Positions 16,368-25,303 of a DNA stretch of 36,450 nucleotides are shown here, piece by piece. The stretch is taken from assembly GCA_001920415.1 (NCBI GenBank), contig MNJR01000077.1, forward strand, positions 1 to 36,450. Reading direction: 5' to 3'. Source of the DNA: Acidobacteria bacterium 13_1_20CM_3_53_8 (GTDB lineage Bacteria > Acidobacteriota > Blastocatellia > Pyrinomonadales > Pyrinomonadaceae). The notes under the pieces are model-generated. The model was not told where the DNA came from. It ran no database searches and was given only the letters and a program-made list of their open reading frames with translations. The translations under genes and the position numbers were made by a program. Each line of letters begins with the position of its first letter. Within the stretch, counting starts at the first letter, position 1.

Positions 16368-17699
16368 ATGGCACTTCGAGAAAGATTAGTTAGAGAGACG
16401 TTCCCGAACGGCGCGGGTCAAAGCGGCGCATCGGAAGGTCAACATAACTTTCAGGAGATGAAGTCTAGACTTCACCGCGCGCTCATCAACCGTATGGATT
16501 TGACCAAGCTAGGCGAGCTTGCGCCCGATCAACTCAATGCGGAAGTTTCGCGCCTGGCGGAAGGCGTGCTCGCGGCGGAAGCAACGCCGCTTTCGATAGC
16601 GGAACGCGACCGCCTTGTACGCGACGTTCAGCATGAGCTTTTCGGATTAGGCCCGCTTGAGCCGCTTCTGGCAGACACGACCATCTCGGACATACTCGTC
16701 AATCGCCACGACAAAATCTACATTGAGCGACGCGGCAAGCTGGAAATCACAAACGTCGCATTCAAAGATGACGAGCACCTTATGCGCGTCATCGAGCGAA
16801 TAGTTTCATCCGTAGGCCGTCGCATTGACGAATCCTCTCCGATGGTTGACGCGCGATTGCAGGACGGCTCGCGCGTGAACGCCATCATCCCGCCGCTTTC
16901 GCTCGATGGCCCTGTGCTCTCTATTCGTCGTTTCGGCGCAGAGCCTCTGCGTATGAACGCGTTGATTGAGAATAAAGCTTTGACGAAAGAGATAGCAGAT
17001 ATGCTTGAGATGTGTGTGCGCGCACGCCTCAACGTGCTTATCTCAGGCGGCACCGGCGCTGGCAAGACAACGCTTCTTAACGCGCTCTCAGCTTCGATTC
17101 CAGAAACGGAGCGCATCGTAACGATTGAAGATTCAGCAGAGTTGCAGTTGCAGCAGCCGCACGTGGTTCGCCTTGAGACGCGACCGCCCAACATAGAGGG
17201 GCGCGGCGAAGTGACGCAGCGCGATTTAGTGCGAAACGCGCTTCGCATGCGACCCGACCGCATAGTCATCGGCGAGGTTCGCGGCGGCGAAGCCATAGAC
17301 ATGCTTCAGGCCATGAACACAGGCCACGACGGAAGCTTAACGACGATTCACGCGAACACGCCGCGCGACTCGCTTGCGCGTCTTGAGACGATGATTCAGA
17401 TGACCGGCATGCGACTCTCTGATAGAGCCATGCGTCAACAAGTTGCGTCAGCGCTCGATCTGGTAGTTCAAGTCGCGCGCCTATCAGACGGCACGCGCCG
17501 CCTGACATCAATCTCTGAAATAACCGGCATGGAAGGCGAGACGATAACCATGCAGGAAATCTTCCAGTTTGAACGCACTACGGTTGACCGCGACGGTAAA
17601 GTCGTAGGCCGCTTCCGCGCTACAGGCATACGCCCACGCTTCGCCGAAAAACTGAAGGCCAACGGCATGATTCTGCCGCGCATATTCTTTGAAGAATGA
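16368..17699 (+). CDS. cpaF: TadA/CpaF secretion ATPase
   Basis: A 443-residue hexameric type II/IV secretion ATPase that powers Flp pilus extension and probably retraction. Visible motifs are [20 protein letters not shown] (N-terminal domain), Walker [17 protein letters not shown] near residue 230, the Asp box [16 protein letters not shown], Walker [18 protein letters not shown], and the His box [15 protein letters not shown]. Length is typical of CpaF. The gene lies 39 bases after cpaE. Downstream are the two inner-membrane platform proteins, TadB and TadC, with which it forms the motor. Confidence 0.96.
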   Translation: MALRERLVRETFPNGAGQSGASEGQHNFQEMKSRLHRALINRMDLTKLGELAPDQLNAEVSRLAEGVLAAEATPLSIAERDRLVRDVQHELFGLGPLEPLLADTTISDILVNRHDKIYIERRGKLEITNVAFKDDEHLMRVIERIVSSVGRRIDESSPMVDARLQDGSRVNAIIPPLSLDGPVLSIRRFGAEPLRMNALIENKALTKEIADMLEMCVRARLNVLISGGTGAGKTTLLNALSASIPETERIVTIEDSAELQLQQPHVVRLETRPPNIEGRGEVTQRDLVRNALRMRPDRIVIGEVRGGEAIDMLQAMNTGHDGSLTTIHANTPRDSLARLETMIQMTGMRLSDRAMRQQVASALDLVVQVARLSDGTRRLTSISEITGMEGETITMQEIFQFERTTVDRDGKVVGRFRATGIRPRFAEKLKANGMILPRIFFEE

Positions 17700-17705
17700 G
17701 AAGAG

Positions 17706-17779
17706 CAGTTTTCAGTTTTTAGTTTTCAGTTTTAAGAAATTTTCTGGGCTGAAAACTAAAAACTGAAAACTAAAAACTG
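17706..17779. repeat. AT-rich inverted repeat (CAGTTTTCAG family)
   Basis: CAGTTTTCAGTTTTTAG arm, a central AAGAAATTTTCTGGG, and the complementary arm. It occupies the gap between tadA and tadB and ends three bases before the tadB ATG, replacing the usual ribosome site. Confidence 0.8.
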
Positions 17780-17782
17780 TTT

Positions 17783-18745
17783 ATGATTCCATTTCTGGTA
17801 TTCATCTTCTGCCTGTTTCTTTCGCTCGGCGGCTACCTGATAGCGACGCGCGGATCTGATGCGAAGCGCCGCCGCCTTCAGCAACGCCTTTCGGAAGCTC
17901 TGCTGCATTCGGCTAATACGGAAGACGTTGAAGTTGTGCTCGCGCGTCAGGAGTTGATGAGCGAAATCCCCTGGCTCAATCGCACGCTCGTGCACATACA
18001 GAGCGCAGTGCAGTTGAAGCGCGTGCTGGATCAGGCGGATTTGCACATAACGGTTACGCGCCTATTTATGTTCTCGTTGATGGCAGGCTTGCTTGCAGGT
18101 CTTGCGGCTTCAATGTTGACGGTTTCGCTTCTCATCATCATCGTCAGTGGTCTGGTCGGCGCGGCAATTCCTTTCGTGCACGTATGGTGGACTAGGAAGA
18201 GAAGGTTCGACAACTTCCTTGAGCATCTGCCGGACGCGCTCGAATTGATGAGCCGCGCGCTATCGGCAGGACATGCGTTCTCGGAAGCGATGCACATGGT
18301 TTCGGTCGAGATGCCGGAGCCGATTGCTACAGAGTTTCGCAAAACTTATGAGGAACAGAACTTCGGACTCTCCTTGAAATTAGCGCTTGAAAATTTGACG
18401 CAACGCATACCGCTTCTAGACCTGCGGCTCTGCGTTACGGCTGTTCTCATACAGCGCGACACGGGCGGCAATCTCGCTGAAATTCTTGAAAAGGTCGCTT
18501 ACACGATACGCGAGCGCTTCCGAATCCTTGGCGATTTGAAAACGCTGACGACAAGCTCGCGCATGTCAGCATGGCTGCTCTGCGGTCTTCCGATAGGCGT
18601 TGCTTTCGCCGTCACCGCGCTCAATCCAGAATACATGAGCATTCTGTGGCGCGACCCGCGCGGCCATATTCTTATCGCAGTCGCACTCATGATGCAGATG
18701 ACAGGAATGCTGATCGTGAGGAAAATTTTGAAAATCAAAATTTAA
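17783..18745 (+). CDS. tadB: TadB inner-membrane platform protein
   Basis: A 320-residue T2SSF-type membrane protein. It has one N-terminal membrane segment (MIPFLVFIFCLFLSLGGYLI), a cytoplasmic stretch, two central hydrophobic segments (about residues 95-135), the cytoplasmic F domain with FDNFLEHLPDALELMSRALS, GHAFSEAMHMVS and DLRLCVTAVLIQRDTGGNLA, and hydrophobic C-terminal helices. The DALELM...L..G....A pattern is diagnostic. It pairs with TadC to form the inner-membrane platform turned by TadA. The ATG at 17783 immediately follows an inverted repeat. Confidence 0.94.
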   Translation: MIPFLVFIFCLFLSLGGYLIATRGSDAKRRRLQQRLSEALLHSANTEDVEVVLARQELMSEIPWLNRTLVHIQSAVQLKRVLDQADLHITVTRLFMFSLMAGLLAGLAASMLTVSLLIIIVSGLVGAAIPFVHVWWTRKRRFDNFLEHLPDALELMSRALSAGHAFSEAMHMVSVEMPEPIATEFRKTYEEQNFGLSLKLALENLTQRIPLLDLRLCVTAVLIQRDTGGNLAEILEKVAYTIRERFRILGDLKTLTTSSRMSAWLLCGLPIGVAFAVTALNPEYMSILWRDPRGHILIAVALMMQMTGMLIVRKILKIKI

Positions 18746-18835
18746 GTTTTCAGTTTTTAGTTTTCAGTTTTCAGAAAAAGCAAATGCTTTCTGATTACAT
18801 ATCAACTGAAAACTAAAAACTGAAAACTGAAAACT
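18745..18835. repeat. AT-rich inverted repeat (CAGTTTTCAG family)
   Basis: Arms of AGTTTTCAGTTTTTAGTTTT and complement around a ~30-base centre. It starts at the last base of the tadB stop codon and ends six bases before the tadC ATG at 18842, so it fills the whole spacer. Confidence 0.8.
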
Positions 18836-18841
18836 GAGCTT

Positions 18842-19777
18842 ATGCTTCTAATAATCACACTTTCGACTTTCATCTGCTTCTCGCTCGGCGTGATGGGCGT
18901 TTACTGGCTGGTGTTCCGCCCGCAGAGCGCAGCTACAGAGCGTTTGCGTAGGCTTGGCGAACGAAATGCTGGCTCGACCGCAACGGCAGGAATAATCATT
19001 GCTGAAGATAGTCCTGTCGCTGAGTTTGCCGAAAAGATTGCTGCGCCACTTAATCGTCTTGCGCCGCCGTCGGCTGCTGAAGCCAGGAAATTGCAGAAGC
19101 AGTTGATGCAGGCAGGCTTCCGCTCGCCGAACGCGCCTGTGATTTACCGCGCAATTCAGGTCGGGACGCTCATTGGTTTGCCGGGCGCGGTCGCGCTCCT
19201 GTGCGCTTTGCTCGCTCGCCCTTTTGGTGACGCGCTTCTTTTAATCCTCTTCGCGTTCGTAGTGGGATTCTTCGTGCCACGCTATTTTTTGAAGCGAACG
19301 ATTCGATACAGGCAGCAGCGTATACGCTGGGGATTGGCGGATGCGCTAGACCTTATGGTCGTTTCGATTGAAGCAGGGCTGGGGCTGAACGCTGCCATGC
19401 TGCGCGTGAGCGACGAGTTGAAGGACGTTCATCCAGATATAAGCGAAGAGTTCGAGCTTGCGAACCTTGAAATTCGCGTGGGTCGAGACCGCGAAGAGGC
19501 GTTGCGTAATCTGGCGGAGCGCACAGGGGTTGATGATCTTTGCAGTCTGGTCGCAATGCTTATTCAGGCGGATCGCTTCGGCACTTCAATCGCACGCGCG
19601 GTGCGAATCTTCTCCGACAGCCTGCGCACCAAACGTCGCCAGCGCGCAGAACAGGCTGCGCAGAAAGCTGCTGTAAAACTTCTGTTTCCTCTGGCGTGCT
19701 TCCTATTTCCAACTCTGTTCATAGCTATCTTAGGCCCTGCGGCACTCACCCTGATTGACACACTCGGCAACATGTAA
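18842..19777 (+). CDS. tadC: TadC inner-membrane platform protein
   Basis: A 311-residue T2SSF-type membrane protein paralogous to TadB. It begins with a membrane segment (LLIITLSTFICFSLGVMGVY). The F domain contains RWGLADALDLMVVSIEAGLG, LNAAMLRVSDELKDVHPDIS, RNLAERTGVDDLCSLVAMLI and QADRFGTSIARAVRIFSDSL, followed by KRRQRAEQAAQKAAVKLLFP and a C-terminal hydrophobic hairpin. This R..RAEE.A.KA.VK..FPL pattern is typical of TadC. It partners TadB in the pilus motor base. Its stop is directly followed by the ribosome site of tadD. Confidence 0.94.
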   Translation: MLLIITLSTFICFSLGVMGVYWLVFRPQSAATERLRRLGERNAGSTATAGIIIAEDSPVAEFAEKIAAPLNRLAPPSAAEARKLQKQLMQAGFRSPNAPVIYRAIQVGTLIGLPGAVALLCALLARPFGDALLLILFAFVVGFFVPRYFLKRTIRYRQQRIRWGLADALDLMVVSIEAGLGLNAAMLRVSDELKDVHPDISEEFELANLEIRVGRDREEALRNLAERTGVDDLCSLVAMLIQADRFGTSIARAVRIFSDSLRTKRRQRAEQAAQKAAVKLLFPLACFLFPTLFIAILGPAALTLIDTLGNM

Positions 19778-19792
19778 AGGAGAGTGGCAAGA

Positions 19793-20758
19793 ATGCGTAA
19801 GAGAACAATCCTGGCGATCATCATAGCCTTCGTGCTCTGCTTCGGCGCAACCGCCTTCTGGAGCGCAGAGACTACGGGGCGCGATGGCGACCCTGATGCA
19901 AACATCATCGAATCCAACGGCGCGCAGGTTGGCAAATCAAGTCACGGAGGCAACAAAATCGTGCGCGTTGTGACCGCACCGTTTCGCGCAATCGGAAGAT
20001 TGTTCGGACGTGGCGGCGACAATAACAGAGTTCAGCGAATGACGGAGCAGGACGCTGCAAGGTTTGAAAGCGCAGGAGCGCAGCGCGTGACAGACGCTCG
20101 TTCGCCAGCGCCTGCAAAACCTTCGGCAGAAGGAACCGCACGCGATCATCTGGCTACTGGGCGCGCACTGCTTCAAACCGGAAGGACGAACGAAGCAATT
20201 GCCGAACTATCGCTGGCTGCTTCGCTCGACCCACACTTGAGCGAGGCGAACAATCTTTTGGGCGTCGCTTACGACAGGAAAGGAATGGGCGAGCGAGCGC
20301 GCGATGCGTATGAGCACGCGATGCATGAATCGCCCGAAGACGCACAGACGCTCAACAACCTGGGCTTCTCGCTCTATCAGAACGGGAACTATCGCGCGGC
20401 GGTTGACCGTTTGAAGCGCGCCGCCCGGCTCGCGCCAACCGATCAGCGAATTCTGAACAACCTTGCGCTGGCTCAATGTCGCCTGGGCAAATTCGACGAT
20501 GCGTTCAAAAACTTCTCGCGCGCGGGCGGCGAGTTGACAGGAAGACTTAACACCGCCGCGATTCTAGAAAGGATGGGGCGCGACGAAGATGCCATTAAAT
20601 ATTACGAGGCCGCTCTTCGACTCGAACCGAACTCGTCAATCTCGCTGCGTCGCCTTGCCGAACTCTACAAGCGAGTCGGTCGCACAGAAGATGCCGAGTC
20701 AACGCGTCGTCAGCTAGCAAGACTTGCGAACGACATGACTGTGGCGCAAAGCAATTAA
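19793..20758 (+). CDS. tadD: TadD-like TPR protein
   Basis: A 321-residue protein with an N-terminal membrane anchor or signal (RTILAIIIAFVLCFGATAFW), a basic linker and at least four tetratricopeptide repeats from residue ~120 (RDHLATGRALLQTGRTNEAI, NNLLGVAYDRKGMGERARDA, NNLGFSLYQNGNYRAAVDRL, AAILERMGRDEDAIKYYEAA). The ATG at 19793 is chosen over a GTG at 19784 because AAGGAG ends only one base before the GTG but ten before the ATG. TadD proteins act as pilotin or assembly factors for the secretin. It is the last recognised core tad gene. Confidence 0.85.
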   Translation: MRKRTILAIIIAFVLCFGATAFWSAETTGRDGDPDANIIESNGAQVGKSSHGGNKIVRVVTAPFRAIGRLFGRGGDNNRVQRMTEQDAARFESAGAQRVTDARSPAPAKPSAEGTARDHLATGRALLQTGRTNEAIAELSLAASLDPHLSEANNLLGVAYDRKGMGERARDAYEHAMHESPEDAQTLNNLGFSLYQNGNYRAAVDRLKRAARLAPTDQRILNNLALAQCRLGKFDDAFKNFSRAGGELTGRLNTAAILERMGRDEDAIKYYEAALRLEPNSSISLRRLAELYKRVGRTEDAESTRRQLARLANDMTVAQSN

Positions 20759-20832
20759 GTTTCAGGTTTCAAGTTTCAAGTTTCAGGTTAAATGCTTTTC
20801 TAACTTGAAACCTGAAACTTGAAACTTGAAAC
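20759..20832. repeat. Inverted repeat (GTTTCAGGTTTCAAG type)
   Basis: GTTTCAGGTTTCAAGTTTC and its complement flank AAATGCTTTTCT. Same design as the CAGTTTTCAG repeats but with a different word. It begins right after the tadD stop. Confidence 0.75.
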
Positions 20833-20859
20833 CGAAATTTCACGAAGGGAAATTTCATA

Positions 20860-21213
20860 ATGACGCATACGACAATTCTTACGCGCGTTGAGGTTGAGAC
20901 GATGGGGCCGCCCGTGCCCGAAGAGCTTTCCGAGACAGGGACGCACGAAGCTTTTCTGGGCGATCTGGTTTTAAAGCAGGTTGCTATGATGCCTGAGCCT
21001 ACGACCAAGCTGGTCGCGGAACAGATGCATCTGCCTCGCGCTCTCGTAGAAGAGTTGTTGCAGCGTATTTACAGAGAGAAGCTGATTGAAGTCAGATCGC
21101 AGGCGACTGTGGGCGCGACAAGATACGCCATGCTGGATCACGGCTGGGAGCGCGTGCGATTACGCTCACATGATGCGGCTGCAAGCGATACCTTCACAGC
21201 ACGCCTCGATTGA
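20860..21213 (+). CDS. Winged-helix-like ORF, probable N-terminal part of a split AAA protein
   Basis: A 117-residue ORF. Residues ~30-95 ([55 protein letters not shown]) look like a winged helix-turn-helix. From what I recall of a family common in Acidobacteria, this domain is fused in one chain to the AAA domain found here in the overlapping +1 frame. A GAAGGGA ribosome site precedes the ATG. Either two coupled genes, a +1 frameshift (biological or a sequencing error), or a recent split explains the arrangement. Its role is unknown; the position after tadD suggests a link to the pilus locus. Confidence 0.6.
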   Translation: MTHTTILTRVEVETMGPPVPEELSETGTHEAFLGDLVLKQVAMMPEPTTKLVAEQMHLPRALVEELLQRIYREKLIEVRSQATVGATRYAMLDHGWERVRLRSHDAAASDTFTARLD

Positions 21214-22168
21214 GACTGTTCGCACAGCATTCCACGATCTGGTTCTGCCGGACTCTCTTCTTCAAACCCTGGGCTGCGTCATCAATTCGCGCCGCTCGCT
21301 TTTTCTGACCGGCATGGCAGGAACAGGAAAGACCGCAGTCGCCGAACGCATCAACGCGGCGCTGCCCGGAGCAATCTGGATTCCCTACGCTGTGGAAATT
21401 GACGGACAGGTCATACGCGTCTACGACACGCACAATCACAGAAAAATTTCTGACGAGATGACGCCAGCGGAATACGACCGGCGCTGGGTCTTGATAGAGC
21501 GCCCGCTTGTTATCGTCGGCGGCGAGTTGACGCTGGAAAATACAGACCTTGTGTGGAGCAGCGCTTCCAGATTTTACGAAGCGCCGTTCCAGATGAAGTC
21601 CAATGGAGGCACGCTCGTTATTGACGACTTCGGTCGCCAGCGTGTTTCGCCCCAAGAATTGCTGAATCGCTGGATCGTTCCATTAGAAAGGCGCGTTGAT
21701 TATCTTGCGCTCAACACCGGCAAGAAGATTGAAGTTCCTTTCGAGCAGCTAGTAGTCTTCTCAACAAACCTTTCCGAATCAGATTTGGCGGATGAAGCAT
21801 TCTTGAGAAGAATGGGCTACCGCGCACGCGTAGAGCCTCCAACGCCAACAGCGTACGTGGAAATCTTCAAGCGTGCAGCCTATACGCGCGGTCTCAAATT
21901 CGACCAGCGCTCGATAGATCATCTTCTTAACAACTACATGATCGAGAAACGTCAGATGAAAGGCTGCGAGCCGCGAGACCTTTTAGACCGCATCACGGAC
22001 ATCTGCGTCTTCGAGGGGCGCACGCCAGAGGTTACGCCGAAGGTTATAGACATCGCGTGGCGAAACTACTTCGGCGCATCGCACAGTTTCGCAAGCGAGA
22101 AGAGGACAACGGGCGAACTGAGAACAACGGGCGAGCTTCAACTTCAAACAGAGCCGCTTGAACTGTGA
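21170..22168 (+). CDS. AAA-type ATPase, overlapping the winged-helix ORF
   Basis: An AAA-family ATPase with Walker [18 protein letters not shown], Walker [21 protein letters not shown], and the strongly conserved [20 protein letters not shown] and [20 protein letters not shown] segments, followed by the lid region. The frame is open upstream to a TTG at 21086, but homologous sequence seems to begin near 21170-21215, so I use the ATG at 21170. It overlaps the preceding ORF by 44 bases in the +1 frame. The C-terminal tail holds a short duplicated TTGEL. Members are poorly characterised; it may act as a remodelling ATPase tied to the pilus or envelope. Confidence 0.75.
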   Translation: MMRLQAIPSQHASIETVRTAFHDLVLPDSLLQTLGCVINSRRSLFLTGMAGTGKTAVAERINAALPGAIWIPYAVEIDGQVIRVYDTHNHRKISDEMTPAEYDRRWVLIERPLVIVGGELTLENTDLVWSSASRFYEAPFQMKSNGGTLVIDDFGRQRVSPQELLNRWIVPLERRVDYLALNTGKKIEVPFEQLVVFSTNLSESDLADEAFLRRMGYRARVEPPTPTAYVEIFKRAAYTRGLKFDQRSIDHLLNNYMIEKRQMKGCEPRDLLDRITDICVFEGRTPEVTPKVIDIAWRNYFGASHSFASEKRTTGELRTTGELQLQTEPLEL

Positions 22169-22173
22169 AATCA

Positions 22174-22277
22174 TTAAGTCAGTACCGCCTGCGGTAGCGG
22201 GCGGGTAACATTTGAGATAGCAGACAAGCTGCCCATCAACAACGACCCGCCCGCTACCGCAGGCGGTACTGACTTAA
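22174..22277. repeat. GC-rich inverted repeat element, copy 2
   Basis: Perfect 33-bp arms, 22174-22206 and 22245-22277 (TTAAGTCAGTACCGCCTGCG...), around a 38-base centre containing TTTGAGATAGCAGACA. It matches the element at 12747-12841 in arms and partly in the centre. It lies between the AAA ATPase and transglycosylase genes, starting six bases after the ATPase stop. Confidence 0.85.
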
Positions 22278-22286
22278 GTTAAGACC

Positions 22287-23279
22287 ATGAACCTGTACGC
22301 TAAAACATCCTACGCGATAATTCTTTATGCCATTCTTTTGAGCGCGGCATCATGGAATGTTTATGCGCAAGGGACGGCAAATAGTTCGGCTGTCAATCAA
22401 TCTTCGTCAGCGAACGGTGAGCAATCATCGGCGCACAAACGCTTGAAGCTCACCGACGGAACTACGCTCGAAGTTGATGATGCGTGGGAAGAGGCCGAAG
22501 GTGTCTGGTACAGGCAGGGCAGCGTGACGCACTTGATTGACCGTTCGCGTGTGCGATCCCTCGATAGCAATAGCCCAAAACATGCTTCTAATGAACAGCA
22601 GGTGGCGCGAGTGGTGAGCGTTGACGATTCTGAAAGCCGAACGAGCGATGGCGCATGGATTTATCTTGTAGGCGGCGCGCGTGTCGAAGCTGATGAAGTA
22701 ACGGAAGCCTCTGATGGAGTCTGGTACAGACACGGCTCGCTCTCCGTCTTCATAGAGCGCGCGAGAATCGAGCGGATTGAAAGAGAATCCGACCAAACGG
22801 CGACTGCGAACGGAACGCGCTCCATTGCCAGAGGCTGGAGCACAGGCAACGTGCGCATTGACGGATTGATACGCGATGCAGGCGCGCGCTACGGCGTTGA
22901 CCCTTATCTAATCTTTTGCGTGATGGAGCAGGAGTCGCATTTTAACGCTCATGCAGTAAGCCCGAAGGGCGCGCGCGGGCTTATGCAATTAATGCCGGGA
23001 ACGAGCGCGCGATTCGGCGTGCGCCGCCCCTTCGACCCTGTGCAGAATATAGCTGGCGGAACTCGCTATCTGAAGCAACTCCTTATGAGCTTCAACAATC
23101 GAGTTGATCTGGTGCTCGCAAGCTACAACGCTGGCGAAGGTGCCGTTTACAGATACGGCGGTCGCGTGCCGCCTTATAGAGAGACGCGCAATTACGTCAA
23201 CCGCATCAGCGCGCGCTACGGCCAGAGCGAGCATGCAGAGACGCGGGGACACGGCGACGCGGCGACGCGGAGAAACTGA
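22287..23279 (+). CDS. Lytic transglycosylase (SLT family) with N-terminal repeat domains
   Basis: A 330-residue exported peptidoglycan-cleaving enzyme. A signal peptide at residues 1-28 ends VYAQG. Two tandem repeats follow (~48-90 and ~110-155) that share LTDGTTLEVDDAWEEAEGVW against VGGARVEADEVTEASDGVW and the following YR.GS....I.R.R. The SLT domain begins near residue 190: GVDPYLIFCVMEQESHFNAH with the catalytic Glu, then SPKGARGLMQLMPGTSARFG and VLASYNAGEGAV. It could open the cell wall for the Tad pilus, given its position. The ATG lacks a strong ribosome site and sits nine bases after a GC-rich repeat. Confidence 0.9.
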   Translation: MNLYAKTSYAIILYAILLSAASWNVYAQGTANSSAVNQSSSANGEQSSAHKRLKLTDGTTLEVDDAWEEAEGVWYRQGSVTHLIDRSRVRSLDSNSPKHASNEQQVARVVSVDDSESRTSDGAWIYLVGGARVEADEVTEASDGVWYRHGSLSVFIERARIERIERESDQTATANGTRSIARGWSTGNVRIDGLIRDAGARYGVDPYLIFCVMEQESHFNAHAVSPKGARGLMQLMPGTSARFGVRRPFDPVQNIAGGTRYLKQLLMSFNNRVDLVLASYNAGEGAVYRYGGRVPPYRETRNYVNRISARYGQSEHAETRGHGDAATRRN

Positions 23280-23353
23280 AGCGGTTAGTGAAATCCGTCG
23301 CTCTTTCATCGTTTATTTCTCTTACTATGATTTCACAAGAATTTGATTCAACC

Positions 23354-24133
23354 ATGCCGTTAATTCGACGCCACGCCGCCTCGTCAATCCGTCATCTCAA
23401 ACTGTTTCTTCTTATACTGTCGCTCTCTTTCTTCTTACAGCTAACCGGAAGCGCAAGGGCGCAAAACTCGGAAACACCGCTCACAAACGTTTCCGTCATA
23501 AAACTGGTGCGCGCAGGTTTCAGAGAGCGAACGATAATCGCAATCATACGCACGCGACCCACGCAGTTCGACCTTTCGCCGGATCGCTTGATAGAACTGA
23601 AGCGCAGTGGCGTCAGCGAACAAATAATCCTCGCCATGATCGCGCGCGACGACCAGTCTCTAATGGGCGACGATTTCGATGATTCAGTTTTCGACGATGC
23701 AAGCGGATTACCACGAAGGAGAGCGAACGGCGGCGACGGCGGCACAAATATTTTCGGCTCAAGCGGAGGCTCGTCTTCGCGCACAAGCGGGCGAACAAAC
23801 GGCGGCTCTACGAGCGGCAACTCTCAGACAACAGGCAGCGCAACGGTTCACATAGTCCGTCCGCCAGTAGAACAGGGCGGCGCGCCACAGCTAGAGAGGA
23901 CGCCTACGCTTACAAATGATTCAATCGTTGAACTCGTAGAGGCTGGATTCTCAGAAGGCACAATCATACGTCGAATAGAGCAATCGCCCGTTGAATTCGA
24001 TCTTTCGTCGAAAAAACTGGATGAGTTGCGACGGCATCGCGTGAGCGACCGCATCATAGCCGCCATGACTTCTGCCATGAGCGACGACACAAGCACACAC
24101 ACGCCGACAGCGAACCCCAGCCCGCAGAGATAG
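23354..24133 (+). CDS. Exported protein with two repeated helical modules
   Basis: I do not recognise a named family. From the ATG at 23354 the protein is 259 residues with a signal peptide (LKLFLLILSLSFFLQLTGSA, then RAQ). Two modules match each other: NVSVIKLVRAGFRERTIIAI, RTRPTQFDLSPDRLIELKRS, GVSEQIILAMI, and NDSIVELVEAGFSEGTIIRR, EQSPVEFDLSSKKLDELRRH, RVSDRIIAAMT. A Gly/Ser/Asn-rich linker separates them. A GTG at 23288 would add 22 residues in front of the signal peptide, which argues against it. It probably works in the periplasm or outer envelope with the neighbouring transglycosylase and VWFA protein. Confidence 0.7.
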   Translation: MPLIRRHAASSIRHLKLFLLILSLSFFLQLTGSARAQNSETPLTNVSVIKLVRAGFRERTIIAIIRTRPTQFDLSPDRLIELKRSGVSEQIILAMIARDDQSLMGDDFDDSVFDDASGLPRRRANGGDGGTNIFGSSGGSSSRTSGRTNGGSTSGNSQTTGSATVHIVRPPVEQGGAPQLERTPTLTNDSIVELVEAGFSEGTIIRRIEQSPVEFDLSSKKLDELRRHRVSDRIIAAMTSAMSDDTSTHTPTANPSPQR

Positions 24134-24164
24134 ACCAAGCTATCTGAAGAGAAGTTTGCGACGC

Positions 24165-25253
24165 ATGAAGCTTGAACTTAGTAAAGGAATAAAAATTCGT
24201 GGCCGAACATTTTTGCCGCTGACGTTAGCGCTCATCGCTCTTCTTCTACTTTGTCCAGCCTCATGGATGCGCGCTCAGAGCCAGCAGGGAACGCAACAGA
24301 ATCCGCCGCGACAGGACGAACAGGAAGTTGATGAAGGCGATGTTATCTCTGTTAGCACGGACGAAGTTCTGTTGCCCGTTACTGTGCGTGACCGTCTGGG
24401 TCGCCTTGTGACTACGCTTGTGCGCGATGATTTCCGCGTCTTTGAAGACGGGCGCGAGCAGCCTTTGAGCGATCTTGCGCTCAGGCAAGTTCCGGTTGAT
24501 GTAATCCTGATGGTGGATGCTTCTTCCAGCGTCGCAAACAACATAGAAGACTTTCAGCGCGCGGCGGAAGGATTCGCCGAAAAGCTTTCAGCGGACGACC
24601 GCATCAGCCTAATCAAATTCGATGACCGTGTAGAGCTTTTACAGGATTGGACTCAGAGCCGCGTGCAACTGCGCAGAGCATTGCGCCGAATACAGTCCGG
24701 CGTCTTCACAAGATTCAACGACGCGCTTCTGCTTGCCGCACATGAACAATTCAAAAGCGCACGCGGACGCCACGCCGTTATAGTCTTGACCGACGGCATT
24801 GACAGCGGTAGAGGCTATGCAACACTCGAAGCAGCTTTGCGAGCGCTGCTTGAAGCGCAGGTGACGGTCTATGTGGTAAGCAATACGGAGATAGAACGAG
24901 CGAGCAAACGCGCAGAGCTTGATAATCTTCTCTCTTCTTCACCCTCAACGATTCAATTCAATCAGCTTCGCATAGGCGATCTTCAAGAAGGCTTGCGCGT
25001 GCTAGACGCGAGCGAGCGCCAACTGGCTCAACTTGCAGCCGCGACTGGTGGAAGACTTTACAAGCCAGCTAGCTTCAACGCCCTCGACTCGACCTATGCA
25101 GAAGTGGCCGATGAGCTTCGTCACCAATACGCTCTCTATTACATCCCGCTCAATAAAAAGAGGGACGGCTCGTTCCGCAGGGTGCGAGTTGAAACCGATG
25201 ATCCCTCGCTTCAAGTAACCTATCGCGTCGGCTACTTCGCTAAAAGAAGATGA
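24165..25253 (+). CDS. VWFA domain protein (Acidobacteria type)
   Basis: A 362-residue exported protein. It has a signal peptide (residues ~18-38), the leader domain DEVLLPVTVRDRLGRLVTTL and VRDDFRVFEDGREQPLSDLA, then a von Willebrand A domain whose MIDAS motif is complete: VILMVDASSSV (DxSxS), a Thr in SGVFTRFNDAL, and VIVLTDGIDSGR. The C-terminal ALYYIPLNKKRDGSFRRVRV and VTYRVGYFAKRR match the VWFA-related domain frequent in Acidobacteria. A TTG at 24156 is possible, but the ATG at 24165 with GAAGAGAAG upstream is preferred. It likely binds a protein or surface ligand by a metal-dependent adhesion site; a role as pilus-linked adhesin or assembly factor is inferred from position. Confidence 0.85.
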   Translation: MKLELSKGIKIRGRTFLPLTLALIALLLLCPASWMRAQSQQGTQQNPPRQDEQEVDEGDVISVSTDEVLLPVTVRDRLGRLVTTLVRDDFRVFEDGREQPLSDLALRQVPVDVILMVDASSSVANNIEDFQRAAEGFAEKLSADDRISLIKFDDRVELLQDWTQSRVQLRRALRRIQSGVFTRFNDALLLAAHEQFKSARGRHAVIVLTDGIDSGRGYATLEAALRALLEAQVTVYVVSNTEIERASKRAELDNLLSSSPSTIQFNQLRIGDLQEGLRVLDASERQLAQLAAATGGRLYKPASFNALDSTYAEVADELRHQYALYYIPLNKKRDGSFRRVRVETDDPSLQVTYRVGYFAKRR

Positions 25254-25303
25254 AGCAAAGACTCCATCAGCGAAGGCATAATACCGAATTGCAATCAAAG
25301 TAG

